A DNA stretch of 43,653 nucleotides. It comes from Psychromonas sp. SP041. GTDB lineage: Bacteria; Pseudomonadota; Gammaproteobacteria; Enterobacterales; Psychromonadaceae. Position numbers and translations under genes: made by a program. The notes under the pieces were generated by a model. The model did not search any database and was not told the origin of the DNA. It saw only the letters and a list, made by a program, of their open reading frames with translations. Below, in pieces: positions 1 through 8,912 of the stretch (position 1 is the first letter of the stretch; each line of letters starts with the position of its first letter). The DNA is taken from contig NZ_CBRF02000040.1 in NCBI RefSeq assembly GCF_000470315.2, positions 1 through 43,653 of the forward strand, read 5' to 3'.

Positions 1-262
1 CAATCACATATTGTTTTATGTTAGCAAGTTGCTCTGGCGTGAGTCGATGAGGCCTCCCGCTACGGGGCTTTACTTCCAGACCTGTTAACCCGGAATGAAG
101 GTATGCTTTAATCCAAATGTTGACACTCCTACGGCTTACCTTTAAAAAAGTCGCAATATCAGTTCTACTTTTTCCTTCTAAGAAGTGAGAGACAGCGAGT
201 AATTTTAATCGTTGTCTCGCATTGGTTGTCGCATTAATTAATTCAACAAAATTGTGATTCAT
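1..262 (-). CDS. IS630-like transposase, N-terminal part, cut by window edge
   Basis: The minus strand from 262 reads 87 codons without a stop to the window edge. The product has a helix-turn-helix region (RQRLKLLAVSHFLEGKSRTD, then a second HTH around RRSVNIWIKAYL) followed by the segment GLEVKPRSGRPHRLTPEQLA. That combination is typical of the N-terminal DNA-binding half of IS630-family (IS630/Tc1) transposases. The start is supported by AAAGGAG placed six bases before the ATG. The catalytic DDE half would lie outside the window, so it cannot be said whether the element is intact. The terminal inverted repeat should lie between 263 and about 400, but I could not recognise it. It could also be a stand-alone HTH remnant. 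Confidence 0.75.
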   Translation of the reverse strand, partial: MNHNFVELINATTNARQRLKLLAVSHFLEGKSRTDIATFLKVSRRSVNIWIKAYLHSGLTGLEVKPRSGRPHRLTPEQLANIKQYVI

Positions 263-891
263 ATTAGCTCCTTTGTAAGAAGCTTAATTAGATCACATAT
301 TTATCGGAAATGGTATTAATGTTGATATATCCTTTTCTTGTAAACGACCACCTTCTTTTTTACTACGTTATCTATTAAATATAATTTTATCTAACAGTGT
401 TTGGTTCAATCGAGAGGTTTCCTTGAATGAGGCTTTTCTTTTAATCTATGGTTTACCTTAATAAAAGAAGCTCTTTTCGCTATTTTTATGTTGGTCACAT
501 ACTGTTATATGTTAAATATCATTGATTAAATTATTAATATTAATGTACTTTGGTTTGTTTGATTTAAATATGATCGATTGATTGCTTAGTCATTCACATT
601 AATTAATATTAAATTAATGAGCACTTTTAATATTAAGAGTGTATTTTTATACTTTAAAATAAAAAAGTAAGTGAATATTGTTCGAATAGTTCTATTTTCT
701 ACACATCATATTTCTATAATGAATTTATTTTGATTATCGAATCTATCTTTAAAGTTTAATATACTGAATTTTTACACCTAATATTCACTAATAGTATTGT
801 ATGAGTACACTCATCATAACTGTTTGCCCATAAGTTATTTATCCTATTAATCTTTTTATCAAATCAGTTATTCAATAATAAAGAGTTATTT
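263..891. other. AT-rich gap between transposase and MFS gene
   Basis: About 630 bases of very AT-rich sequence with no convincing gene on either strand. It should hold the outer end of the IS630-like element and the promoter of the MFS gene, but no clear terminal repeat or strong promoter stands out. A stretch at 495-514 matches 18 of 20 bases of 4-23 inside the transposase, possibly by chance. Confidence 0.5.
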
Positions 892-927
892 ATGCTAATT
901 TTTAATATTTATAAAACCTATGAATAG
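892..927 (+). CDS. possible 11-codon leader ORF overlapping the MFS start
   Basis: An ATG at 892 opens a short frame, MLIFNIYKTYE, whose stop TAG at 925-927 overlaps the first codons of the MFS gene (ATG at 920). The leader has a weak AAAGAG upstream, while the MFS start has no visible Shine-Dalgarno sequence of its own. The arrangement would suit translation of the exporter by termination and re-initiation. It may also be a chance ORF. Confidence 0.25.
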   Translation: MLIFNIYKTYE

Positions 928-2344
928 TAATACCTTAAATCGACGTACTTTTTTAGTGTTCTTTTCTGCCGTTTTTCTTCCTATGTTTTTGGCAGCGGTT
1001 GACCTTACTATTTTAGCAACAGCAACACCCAGTATAGTGAGTGATCTCGGACAACTTCATTTGTCTTCATGGATTGCTATTGGTTATTTACTTGCCACTG
1101 TTGCTTCAGTGCCTGTTTATGGTTGGTTGGGAGATCGTTACGGTCGTCGTAATATTTTAATTTGGGCATTAGGTATCTTTTGTATTGGATCTGTTGTGGG
1201 GGCATTAGCTCAGAATATGTCTGAAATGATCGTTGCTCGTGTTATTCAAGGTATTGGTGGAGGTGGTTTAATGAGCCTTTCACAAGCATTAATTGCTGAG
1301 TTAATACCACCAAGGCAACGTGCTAAATACCAAGGTTATTTTGCATCTATGTTTGCTTGTGCAAGTATTGGTGGTCCAGTCATTGGTGGAATAGTTGTGA
1401 CTCATTACTCATGGCATTGGTTATTTTGGGCTAATATCCCATTAGCTCTAATTGCAGTGTGGCGCTTACTGTGTTTAACAGGCAAACCTATTTTAGAACA
1501 TAGAAACAGGCAGATTGACTGGATTGGATTAATGGTTTTTCCAATACTATGTACTTTATTTCTTTACTGGATTTCGATAGCAGGACAAAGCTTCGAGTGG
1601 TTCTCTGCCACCAGTGCTTATTATTTACTAATGGTATCTTTGTTAATCGGCATATTTTATAGAAACCAACTTCGCCACCCAACACCATTTTTACCTAATG
1701 AATTACTTAAAAATAGAGCTATTTATATTCCGTTAATTACTTCAATGTTATTCGCAGCTTGTATGTTTGCTTTAATATTTTTCTTACCTATTTATTTACA
1801 ACTAGGCTTAAAAACCAATGCTGCTATGTCTGGATTGTTATTACTACCATTAACAGTGGGACAGATCTCTGGTGCTTTGATTAGTGGACGTATAATGGCT
1901 AAGACTGGTATACCTAAATATATTCCCGTCGTTGGTATGTCATTATCTGCATGTGGGTTCATTGCTTTAGGTAGCTTTACTCCAAATACTATTTTAATTG
2001 GTTTGTTAGGTATGCTTTGTGGTATTGGTTTTGGAACCGTTATGCCGACGACTCAATTAGTTATTCAGACGGTTGGAGGTAAAGCAAATGTTGGCTCAGT
2101 GACTGCTTTAGCTTCTTTATGCCGTAATTTAGGGGCTGCTATTGGGACTGCTTTATTTGGCGTGCTTATTTATGCTTTATTACCTGGGTTTGATCATAAT
2201 ACAAGCATTGAGGCTCTGATAAGTGGGCCACAAGAAACGATTATTACAGCTTTTCAAACCTCTTTTTATGTTGCTGCGATTATTGCTATTTTAGCGGCTG
2301 TTAATGCGGCACGAGCACCTATTATTTCTCTTGGTAATGAATAA
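920..2344 (+). CDS. MFS transporter, DHA2 (EmrB/QacA-like) family
   Basis: A 474-residue inner-membrane protein with many hydrophobic segments. Family marks are the acidic residue in the first membrane helix (AAVDLTIL, about residues 25-32), the loop 2-3 motif A (GWLGDRYGRRN, about 68-78), an arginine-bearing helix 4 (VARVIQGIGGGG), and the antiporter motif C (GGPVIGG, about 151-157). These place it among proton-driven drug/H+ antiporters with 14 predicted helices, though the length is at the short end and the substrate cannot be read from sequence. No membrane-fusion (EmrA-like) partner or regulator is adjacent. The start lacks a clear ribosome binding site and overlaps a small upstream ORF. 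It stands alone next to a transposase fragment, so it may be accessory. Confidence 0.85.
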   Translation: MNSNTLNRRTFLVFFSAVFLPMFLAAVDLTILATATPSIVSDLGQLHLSSWIAIGYLLATVASVPVYGWLGDRYGRRNILIWALGIFCIGSVVGALAQNMSEMIVARVIQGIGGGGLMSLSQALIAELIPPRQRAKYQGYFASMFACASIGGPVIGGIVVTHYSWHWLFWANIPLALIAVWRLLCLTGKPILEHRNRQIDWIGLMVFPILCTLFLYWISIAGQSFEWFSATSAYYLLMVSLLIGIFYRNQLRHPTPFLPNELLKNRAIYIPLITSMLFAACMFALIFFLPIYLQLGLKTNAAMSGLLLLPLTVGQISGALISGRIMAKTGIPKYIPVVGMSLSACGFIALGSFTPNTILIGLLGMLCGIGFGTVMPTTQLVIQTVGGKANVGSVTALASLCRNLGAAIGTALFGVLIYALLPGFDHNTSIEALISGPQETIITAFQTSFYVAAIIAILAAVNAARAPIISLGNE

Positions 2345-2428
2345 GTAAAAGCAATTTTTATAATAAGTGATTTGATGCAAATTTAAATATTAACTCTGAT
2401 ACATTTTAGTTTATTTTTGTTATTTAAG

Positions 2429-2455
2429 CTGAGTGAATTTCTATATTTCACTCAG
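2429..2455. terminator. hairpin after MFS gene
   Basis: A perfect 9-bp stem (CTGAGTGAA/TTCACTCAG) with a 9-base loop, about 85 bases after the MFS stop. No run of T follows on the plus strand, so it is only a possible terminator or transcript-end stabiliser. Confidence 0.4.
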
Positions 2456-2788
2456 ACATCATTCATGTGATTTTAGTTCAATAACAACTTATTTTCGTAT
2501 TTATGGGCCTCTATTTTTGGAAAAAATATGAGACTTATTGTTGATGTTTTATTAGATACATTTTTATCGTTTATTTGGCTGAAATACTGCTATTGCTGTT
2601 CTTTCTATGTTTAGAGAGGATAATAAATAGGTTAGGAAAAAGGTTTTAGATAGTGTAATAAAATTACAATATGCATTTCTTTATTAAAATAAAGAGATCT
2701 ATATCACTCTAATTAATTGTAATTGGAATTAATCGATAATTTAACGAGACATAAGTCTCTTTTGTGATATTTTCTCTCGCATAATAAA
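2456..2788. other. gap upstream of the mtl control region
   Basis: AT-rich sequence without a supported gene or RNA. It precedes the CRP sites of the mannitol operon. Nothing else recognisable is seen. Confidence 0.5.
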
Positions 2789-2804
2789 TGTGATGAAAAT
2801 CACT
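2789..2804 (+). promoter_or_regulatory. CRP site 1 upstream of mtlA
   Basis: TGTGATGAAAATCACT matches the CRP consensus TGTGA-N6-TCACA at 9 of 10 half-site positions. It lies 114 bases (centre to centre) upstream of a second CRP-like site. Control of mannitol PTS genes by cAMP-CRP is well established in enteric bacteria. Confidence 0.7.
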
Positions 2805-2902
2805 AATTCTGGTGAGTGAATTGTTTTAGATTAAATTTGTAGCAATAGTACATCGTATTTAAGTGACTTATGTATCAAAAGTAGCCCAGTGGCTGCCTTT
2901 TT

Positions 2903-2918
2903 AGTGATCATCTTCACA
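2903..2918 (+). promoter_or_regulatory. CRP site 2 upstream of mtlA
   Basis: AGTGATCATCTTCACA matches TGTGA-N6-TCACA at 9 of 10 half-site positions. A TATATT at 2937-2942 downstream would put the site near -38 to -41 (class II position), but the downstream sequence is so AT-rich that the exact -10 cannot be fixed. Confidence 0.65.
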
Positions 2919-3041
2919 TGAATTGTTGTTCTGTTTTATATTTTTTTTTATGTGCTAAATTAATTGTATCAAACCAAACACGACCGCTTATACAAGCTGT
3001 TAATTAACATTATTTATAACAAAAATGAACGGGGAAATAAA

Positions 3042-4940
3042 ATGATATCATCCGAAGCAAAAATCAGAGTACAGAATTTTGGTAGATTTCTATCAAATAT
3101 GGTTATGCCAAATATTGGGGCATTTATCGCATGGGGTTTTATTACAGCATTGTTTATACCAACAGGCTGGTTCCCAAATGAAGGATTAGCGGCTTTAGTT
3201 GGCCCGATGATTAAATATCTTCTTCCTTTATTGATTGGTTATACTGGTGGTAAATTAATTGGTGGTGATCGTGGTGCTGTAGTTGGTGCGATTACAACAA
3301 TGGGTGTTATCGTTGGTACTGAAATTCCAATGTTCCTAGGTGCAATGATTGTTGGTCCTTTAGGTGGCTACGCAATTAGCAAATTTGATAAAGCTGTTCA
3401 CGGTAAAATAAAGAGCGGTTTTGAAATGCTGGTGAATAACTTCTCATCAGGTATTATCGGTATGATCTTAGCTATCATCTCTTACTACTTGATTGGTCCA
3501 GCTGTAAATGTCCTTTCTGAAGGTTTAGCTGCAGGCGTAAACTTCTTAGTTCAAGCAGGTCTATTACCGTTAACGTCTATTTTTGTAGAACCGGCTAAAA
3601 TCCTATTCTTAAATAATGCGATTAACCATGGTATCTTCTCTCCATTAGGTATCCAACAGTCTACTGAATTAGGTCAATCAATCTTCTTCCTGATTGAAGC
3701 AAATCCTGGTCCTGGTTTAGGTCTACTACTTGCTTACATGGTATTTGGTAAAGGTACTGCTAAGCAAACTGCTAGTGGCGCATCTATCATCCACTTCTTT
3801 GGTGGTATCCATGAAATTTATTTCCCATACGTGTTAATGAATCCTCGTCTAATCCTTGCTGTTATTGCAGGTGGTATGACTGGTGTCTTCACACTAACAT
3901 TATTCAATGCAGGTCTTCTTTCTCCAGCATCTCCAGGTTCTATCTTTGCAATACTATTACTAACGCCTAAAGCGTCTTTAATCGGTGTTGTACTATCTGT
4001 TGTTGCTTCTGCGTCTGTTTCTTTCATTGTTGCTTCATTATTAATGAAAACACAAAAAGACTTAGGTGAAGATGAAGGCGATAAACTTGCTGAAGCTTCT
4101 AACCAAATGAAGAACCTTAAAAATGCACCATCAGCTTCTGCTGCTCAAGGTAATGGCGACATCAGCATGGCAAGCGTAACTAAAATTATCGTTGCTTGTG
4201 ATGCTGGTATGGGGTCTAGTGCAATGGGCGCAAGTCTATTAGCTAAAAAAGTAAAATCAGCAGGTCTAAACATTAGTGTTACTAACTGTGCTATCAATAA
4301 CCTTCCGGGTGATGTTGATATCGTTATTACACACAAAGATTTAACGCCTCGTGCAATTAAACATGCTGGTCAAGCTAAACACTTATCTTTAACTAACTTT
4401 TTAGACAGCACGCTTTATGATGGACTAGTATCTGAATTATTAGCATCGTCTGATGCACCTGTGGCTAACACTGCAAGTGTAGTAGTTGAAGAAGAAACAA
4501 CAGCAAAACCAGTTTTTGAATTAACAGCTAAGAACATTCATTTAGGCTTAAAAGCTGAAAATAAAGAGCAAGCTATTCAATTCGCTGGTGAGCAACTCGT
4601 TAAGCTTGGTTATGCTGAACCTGCTTACATTAAAGGTATGTTTGAGCGTGAAAAATTGGTAACAACTTATCTTGGTGAGTCAATTGCTGTTCCGCATGGT
4701 ACAATTGAAGCGAAAGAAAGCGTGATCAAAACGGGTATTGTTGTATGTCAATATTCTGAAGGTGTTCTGTTCGGTGACGAAGCTGATGACATTGCTAAAC
4801 TGGTTATTGGTATTGCGGCTAAGAATGATGAACATATCAGCGTTATTACAACGATAACTAATGCGCTTGATGATCCAGAAGCTATCGAAACATTGATCAA
4901 TAGTAAAGATGTTCAAAAAGTATTAAGTATATTAAGTTAG
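3042..4940 (+). CDS. mtlA: PTS mannitol permease, fused EIICBA
   Basis: Imports mannitol and phosphorylates it to mannitol-1-phosphate. At 632 residues it is close to the 637 of E. coli MtlA. The order is the membrane EIIC domain (about 1-345), the EIIB domain with phospho-cysteine Cys386 in the loop VACDAGMGSSAMG, a linker, and the EIIA domain with phospho-histidine His552 in SIAVPHGT. All domains are intact. I chose the ATG at 3042 because GGGGA precedes it and the protein then starts like MtlA (MISSEAKIRVQNFGRFLSN). The frame is open back to a TTG at 2964, but the added residues are not MtlA-like. It is the first gene of mtlA-mtlD-mtlR, with two CRP sites upstream and a terminator-like hairpin right after the gene. 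Confidence 0.97.
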   Translation: MISSEAKIRVQNFGRFLSNMVMPNIGAFIAWGFITALFIPTGWFPNEGLAALVGPMIKYLLPLLIGYTGGKLIGGDRGAVVGAITTMGVIVGTEIPMFLGAMIVGPLGGYAISKFDKAVHGKIKSGFEMLVNNFSSGIIGMILAIISYYLIGPAVNVLSEGLAAGVNFLVQAGLLPLTSIFVEPAKILFLNNAINHGIFSPLGIQQSTELGQSIFFLIEANPGPGLGLLLAYMVFGKGTAKQTASGASIIHFFGGIHEIYFPYVLMNPRLILAVIAGGMTGVFTLTLFNAGLLSPASPGSIFAILLLTPKASLIGVVLSVVASASVSFIVASLLMKTQKDLGEDEGDKLAEASNQMKNLKNAPSASAAQGNGDISMASVTKIIVACDAGMGSSAMGASLLAKKVKSAGLNISVTNCAINNLPGDVDIVITHKDLTPRAIKHAGQAKHLSLTNFLDSTLYDGLVSELLASSDAPVANTASVVVEEETTAKPVFELTAKNIHLGLKAENKEQAIQFAGEQLVKLGYAEPAYIKGMFEREKLVTTYLGESIAVPHGTIEAKESVIKTGIVVCQYSEGVLFGDEADDIAKLVIGIAAKNDEHISVITTITNALDDPEAIETLINSKDVQKVLSILS

Positions 4941-4956
4941 TCATAACTGGCTTAAT

Positions 4957-4986
4957 TAAAACGCTGGTCTTTACCAGCGTTTTTTC
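4957..4986 (+). terminator. intercistronic terminator-like hairpin, mtlA-mtlD
   Basis: ACGCTGGT/ACCAGCGT with a 4-base loop followed by six T: a textbook intrinsic terminator shape inside the operon. It probably lowers mtlD expression relative to mtlA or protects the mtlA message end. Confidence 0.75.
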
Positions 4987-5016
4987 GTTTAATATTATTT
5001 AAATAAGGATAAAACA

Positions 5017-6159
5017 ATGAAATCAATTCATTTTGGCGCGGGCAACATTGGCCGTGGCTTTATCGGTAAATTACTAGCAGATGCTGGTATCAAAGTAACT
5101 TTTGCTGATGTTGATGAGAAAGTTATTAATTTACTGAATACATTGAATACTTATAATGTAAAAGTCGTTGGTGCCGAATGTAAAACAGAAGTTGTTTCAG
5201 GTGTTAATGCAATTAACTCTACCAGCGATGAGTTAGTCGAATTAATTAGTCAAACTGATTTAATTACTACTGCTGTAGGCCCTAACGTTTTAGTTATTAT
5301 TGCTAGTAAATTAGCACAAGGTCTAGCGTTACGTTTTGATGCAAACAATGAGCAGTTTCTTAATATCATTGCATGCGAAAATATGATCCGTGGTACTACT
5401 TTTCTTAAAACAGAAGTTTATAAGCATTTAGATGAGAAATATCATGAAAAAGCAGAACGCTTAGTTGGTTTTGTTGATTCAGCGGTAGACCGTATTGTTC
5501 CGCCTTCAGAGTCTGATGATCCATTAGAAGTAACGGTTGAAAGCTTTAGTGAATGGATTGTTGATGAACAGCAATTCAGAGGTGAAGCACCTGTTATTGA
5601 AGGCATGCAAAAAACAGATAATTTAATGGCTTTCATCGAGCGTAAATTATTTACGCTTAATACCGGTCATATTATGACGGCTTATTTAGGCGCATTAGCT
5701 GGCCATGAAACAGTAAAAGATGCTATCGATGATGGTGCTATCTGTTCTCAAGTTAAACAAGCGATGCAAGAAAGTGGTGAAGTATTAATTAATCGTTACG
5801 GCTTTGAACGTGATGCTCATAATGCTTACATTGAAAAAATTATTGGTCGTTTCGCGAATCCATATCTTCACGATGAGATTGATCGTGTTGGTCGTCAACC
5901 AATTCGTAAACTTGGTGAGAACGATCGCTTAGTTAAACCTTTATTAGGCACCATCGAGTACGCTACGGCGAATGATATGTTGTTAAAAGGTATCGCAGCT
6001 GCATTTAAATACAAAAATAGCGATGATCCTCAAGCTATCGAATTACAAGCTTCTTTAGAAGAAATTGGATTCTTAGCGACATTATCTAAATATACTGGTT
6101 TAGCAGTTAATAGTGACGAGGCTATTAAGATTGAAAAGCTATTCTTAGCTATGTCTTAA
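5017..6159 (+). CDS. mtlD: mannitol-1-phosphate 5-dehydrogenase
   Basis: Cytoplasmic NAD-dependent oxidation of mannitol-1-phosphate to fructose-6-phosphate, the step after MtlA. It has 380 residues (E. coli 382). The N-terminus carries the dinucleotide-binding GAGNIG (residues 7-12) directly after the first strand, as in the polyol-specific long-chain dehydrogenase family. The active-site segment KLFTLNTGH (about 210-218) supplies the conserved Lys, Asn and His. AAGGAT stands 7 bases before the ATG. The gene lies 76 bases after mtlA, beyond a terminator-like hairpin, and is followed by a second hairpin before mtlR. Confidence 0.97.
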   Translation: MKSIHFGAGNIGRGFIGKLLADAGIKVTFADVDEKVINLLNTLNTYNVKVVGAECKTEVVSGVNAINSTSDELVELISQTDLITTAVGPNVLVIIASKLAQGLALRFDANNEQFLNIIACENMIRGTTFLKTEVYKHLDEKYHEKAERLVGFVDSAVDRIVPPSESDDPLEVTVESFSEWIVDEQQFRGEAPVIEGMQKTDNLMAFIERKLFTLNTGHIMTAYLGALAGHETVKDAIDDGAICSQVKQAMQESGEVLINRYGFERDAHNAYIEKIIGRFANPYLHDEIDRVGRQPIRKLGENDRLVKPLLGTIEYATANDMLLKGIAAAFKYKNSDDPQAIELQASLEEIGFLATLSKYTGLAVNSDEAIKIEKLFLAMS

Positions 6160-6165
6160 AAAATA

Positions 6166-6190
6166 GTTGTGCGATAAATTATCGCACAAC
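6166..6190. other. perfect hairpin between mtlD and mtlR
   Basis: GTTGTGCGAT/ATCGCACAAC, a perfect 10-bp stem with a 5-base loop, seven bases after the mtlD stop. No T run follows on the plus strand, so it looks like a message-stabilising or processing structure. On the minus strand it is followed by six T within eight bases, but no minus-strand gene ends there. Confidence 0.6.
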
Positions 6191-6207
6191 CTAACCTAGC
6201 TGAAATT

Positions 6208-6741
6208 ATGTCAAAAAAACTACAAGAAAATGAAATTTTAGAATATTTAAATGCGAGTCTTACCGCTCGTGGTTTTTTTATATCTGCCGTTGATATTTTT
6301 GAGCAGCTTATACAAACATTAATTGAACGTATTTTTTTGAAAAACGATTTTGCGGTTCAATCTGTTGTGGGTCCGTTGTTACATGATTCTGGGCCTCTTG
6401 GTGAATTGTCAGTCCGTTTAAAGTTATTATTTGGACTTGGTGCAATACCACATACCATCTATCAAGATATAGAAGGTATGATTAAATTAAAAAGCTTATT
6501 GAATAATGACAGCGCAGAGTATCATTTTACCGATGCACTTATTGCAGACACCATCAAAACACTGCATTTATCTAAAAATATGAATATGGGGATTTTTGAT
6601 TTAATCCCAGTTACTCAAGATGATGCAGATTTAATTTTTTATAAAATGCAATTAGATAGGCAGCAACAAGTTATTAAATCCTCTCTTGCGCTTGAAATTA
6701 TATCTATTTGTGAAGTGCTAAATAAAGAGAGCCCTTTTTAA
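6208..6741 (+). CDS. mtlR: mannitol operon repressor MtlR
   Basis: A 177-residue cytoplasmic protein, all helical in appearance, with the MtlR-type features LTARGFFISAVDIFEQLIQT near the N-terminus and a central GPLGELSVRLKLLFGLGAI. E. coli MtlR (195 residues) represses the mtl operon although it has no classical helix-turn-helix, and none is seen here. The position as third gene after mtlA and mtlD matches the enterobacterial and Vibrio arrangement, giving an operon that encodes its own repressor. The ribosome binding site is weak (an AGCTGA), and the ATG at 6208 is the only reasonable start. Confidence 0.92.
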   Translation: MSKKLQENEILEYLNASLTARGFFISAVDIFEQLIQTLIERIFLKNDFAVQSVVGPLLHDSGPLGELSVRLKLLFGLGAIPHTIYQDIEGMIKLKSLLNNDSAEYHFTDALIADTIKTLHLSKNMNMGIFDLIPVTQDDADLIFYKMQLDRQQQVIKSSLALEIISICEVLNKESPF

Positions 6742-6805
6742 CGTTTAATCATAAATAATGGGTTAGGTTGAAAGACTGCTTATATTTTTATAAAAAGCCT
6801 TTAAT

Positions 6806-6845
6806 AAAAAAGCCCCTGATAATGTCATTATCAGGGGCTTTTTCG
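6806..6845. terminator. bidirectional terminator between mtlR and hslU
   Basis: AAGCCCCTGATAA/TTATCAGGGGCTT (13-bp stem, 5-base loop) with A runs on the left and T runs on the right, so it can stop transcription from both converging sides. Confidence 0.92.
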
Positions 6846-6870
6846 TGATCATAGTTTGTGATGCTATAAA

Positions 6871-8217
6871 TTATAAGATGTAACGGGTTAAATCTTCATC
6901 TTTCACTATTTCATCTAGCATGTTCGCTACATAGGCTTCATCTATCGTAATAGACTGCCCTGAGCGCTCTGTCGCTTCGTATGATAGTTCATCCATAATA
7001 TGTTCCATCATGGTATGTAAACGGCGTGCACCGATGTTTTCTGTCGTTTCATTTACTTGCCATGCAGACTTCGCTATTTTGTTAATACCACATTCAGTAA
7101 AGTTAATAGAAACACCTTCTGTTGCTAGTAATGCTTGGTATTGTTCACTCAAAGAAGCTTTAGGTTCTGTTAAAATACGTGCTAAGTCTTCTTCTTTTAA
7201 TGCTTCAAGTTCAACACGAATTGGTAAGCGACCTTGTAGCTCTGGAATTAAATCTGAAGGTTTTGCTACTTGGAATGCACCTGATGCGATAAATAACATG
7301 TGATCTGTTTTTACCATACCGTGTTTAGTACTAACGGTAGAGCCTTCAATCAATGGTAATAAGTCACGCTGTACGCCTTCTCGTGATACGTCAGGACCTG
7401 ATGATTCACCGCGTTTACATATTTTATCTATTTCATCGATGAAAATAATACCGTTGTTTTCAGCTGCAAAAATAGCTTTTTCTTTTAAATCTTCTTGGTT
7501 AATGAGTTTCGATGCTTCTGATTCTATTAATGCTTTAATAGCATCTTTGATCTTCATGGTACGTTTTTTAGATTCACCTTTATTGCCTAGGTTTTGGAAC
7601 ATGCCTTGAAGCTGGTTAGTCATTTCTTCCATACCAGGAGGCGCCATTATTTCTACGCCAATTTGTGGTGCCGGTACATCAATTTCAATGTCTTTATCAT
7701 CAAGTTTACCTTCACGTAATTTTTTACGGAAAGATTGTCTTGCTGGACCTTCTTCTGCTACTTCAGTATTGTTTACATCCCATTCTGTCGCCGTTTTAGC
7801 TGGCGGAATAAGAATATCTAAAATACGGTCTTCAGCTAAATCTTCTGCTTTTGCTGTTACTTTTGCTAATTCTTGTTCTTTGGTTATTTTAATTGCAGCT
7901 TCAACTAAATCTTTAATAATGCTTTCAACTTCTTTACCTACATAACCTACTTCGGTAAATTTGGTTGCTTCTACTTTAATAAAAGGAGCGTTTGCTAATT
8001 TTGCTAAACGACGTGCAATTTCTGTTTTACCAACACCTGTTGGACCGATCATCAAAATGTTTTTTGGTGTCACTTCATGACGGATATCTTCACTTAACTG
8101 CATACGGCGCCAGCGATTACGTAATGCGATAGCAACAGCGCGTTTAGCTTTACTTTGGCCAATGATGTGGCGATCTAATTCATGCGCTATTTGTTGTGGA
8201 GTCATATTATTAGTCAT
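6871..8217 (-). CDS. hslU: ATP-dependent protease ATPase subunit HslU
   Basis: AAA+ unfoldase ring that feeds proteins into the HslV protease chamber. It has 448 residues (E. coli 443). Walker A GPTGVGKT is at 58-65, Walker [11 protein letters not shown] is near 260, the divergent I-domain lies between them, sensor/arginine-finger region [15 protein letters not shown] is near the C-terminus, and the C-terminal tail DLTRYIL is the piece that docks into HslV. AGGAAT precedes the start, which is 8 bases after the hslV stop, so both are one operon. Expression is probably heat-inducible through the promoter at 8838-8868. Confidence 0.98.
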   Translation of the reverse strand: MTNNMTPQQIAHELDRHIIGQSKAKRAVAIALRNRWRRMQLSEDIRHEVTPKNILMIGPTGVGKTEIARRLAKLANAPFIKVEATKFTEVGYVGKEVESIIKDLVEAAIKITKEQELAKVTAKAEDLAEDRILDILIPPAKTATEWDVNNTEVAEEGPARQSFRKKLREGKLDDKDIEIDVPAPQIGVEIMAPPGMEEMTNQLQGMFQNLGNKGESKKRTMKIKDAIKALIESEASKLINQEDLKEKAIFAAENNGIIFIDEIDKICKRGESSGPDVSREGVQRDLLPLIEGSTVSTKHGMVKTDHMLFIASGAFQVAKPSDLIPELQGRLPIRVELEALKEEDLARILTEPKASLSEQYQALLATEGVSINFTECGINKIAKSAWQVNETTENIGARRLHTMMEHIMDELSYEATERSGQSITIDEAYVANMLDEIVKDEDLTRYIL

Positions 8218-8225
8218 GATAATTC

Positions 8226-8774
8226 CTATTTTGTAGTTGCTATATCAGCATCAAAATCGATACTTTCAATTGTTTGGTTGCTATTAGTAAAAACACAAAT
8301 ATTGCCAGCAATCGTTAATGCTTTTTCAACAATCTCTTGTGCTGATAAATCAGTATTCTCTAATAAAGCCATTGCTGCCGATTGTGCGAAATTACCGCCC
8401 GATCCAATAGCAATTAAATCATTTTCAGGTCTAACTACATCGCCGTTACCTGTAATAATGTATGAATGCTTTTTATCTGCAACTGCTAATAAAGCCTCTA
8501 ATTTCCTTAACATTCGGTCAGTACGCCAATCTTTTGCAAGCTCTACTGCCGCTCGTTCTAAGTTACCTTGGTGAGCTTGTAGTTTTGCTTCAAAGCGCTC
8601 TAATAATGTAAAAGCATCAGCAGTGCCTCCTGCGAAACCTGCAATGACTTGATCGTTGTACAAGCGGTGTACTTTACGTGCATTACCTTTCATTACCGTG
8701 TTACCGAGTGATACCTGACCATCACCACCGATAACCACTTGATTACCGCGACGTACAGAAACAATAGTAGTCAT
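8226..8774 (-). CDS. hslV: ATP-dependent protease proteolytic subunit HslV
   Basis: Proteasome-like threonine peptidase that forms double hexamers with HslU. It has 182 residues (E. coli 176). The sequence begins [20 protein letters not shown], so removal of Met exposes the catalytic Thr. Other family marks are [11 protein letters not shown] (with the conserved Lys), [17 protein letters not shown] and [16 protein letters not shown]. It is the first gene of hslVU and sits right behind a heat-shock promoter. Confidence 0.98.
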   Translation of the reverse strand: MTTIVSVRRGNQVVIGGDGQVSLGNTVMKGNARKVHRLYNDQVIAGFAGGTADAFTLLERFEAKLQAHQGNLERAAVELAKDWRTDRMLRKLEALLAVADKKHSYIITGNGDVVRPENDLIAIGSGGNFAQSAAMALLENTDLSAQEIVEKALTIAGNICVFTNSNQTIESIDFDADIATTK

Positions 8775-8837
8775 ATTGATACCTTTTTTGTTTGTTAAAT
8801 AAACGAAGATGCCAAGTTGATTGGCTTAATAATTATA

Positions 8838-8868
8838 AAATGGGGTGGTTTTTATTGAATTCAAGGGG
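8838..8868 (-). promoter_or_regulatory. sigma-32 (heat-shock) promoter of hslVU
   Basis: Read on the minus strand: CCCCTTGAA as -35 (8868-8860), a 14-base spacer, then CCCCATTT as -10 (8845-8838). This fits the sigma-32 consensus CTTGAAA-N(13-15)-CCCCATNT almost perfectly and matches the known heat-shock control of hslVU in E. coli. Transcription would start near 8830, about 55 bases before hslV. Confidence 0.88.
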
Positions 8869-8877
8869 AAATAGGCA

Positions 8878-8905
8878 AAGAAAAGGAGAACCGAAGTTCT
8901 CCTTT
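8878..8905 (-). terminator. terminator after ftsN with UUCG tetraloop
   Basis: On the minus strand AAAGGAGAAC-TTCG-GTTCTCCTTT is a 10-bp stem closed by a C(UUCG)G tetraloop, one of the most stable loops known, followed by a T-rich tail (TTTTCTTT). It sits 8 bases after the ftsN stop and just before the hslV promoter, separating argS-ftsN from hslVU. Confidence 0.85.
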
Positions 8906-8912
8906 ATGATTG

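Noticed and set aside
920-2344. MFS protein as the alginate oligomer or DEH importer
   Set aside because: It has DHA2 exporter motifs and lies 23 kb from the alginate locus, so there is no reason to link them.
2964-3041. N-terminal extension of MtlA from a TTG codon
   Set aside because: The extra 26 residues do not resemble MtlA, and the ATG at 3042 has a ribosome binding site and the usual MtlA N-terminus.
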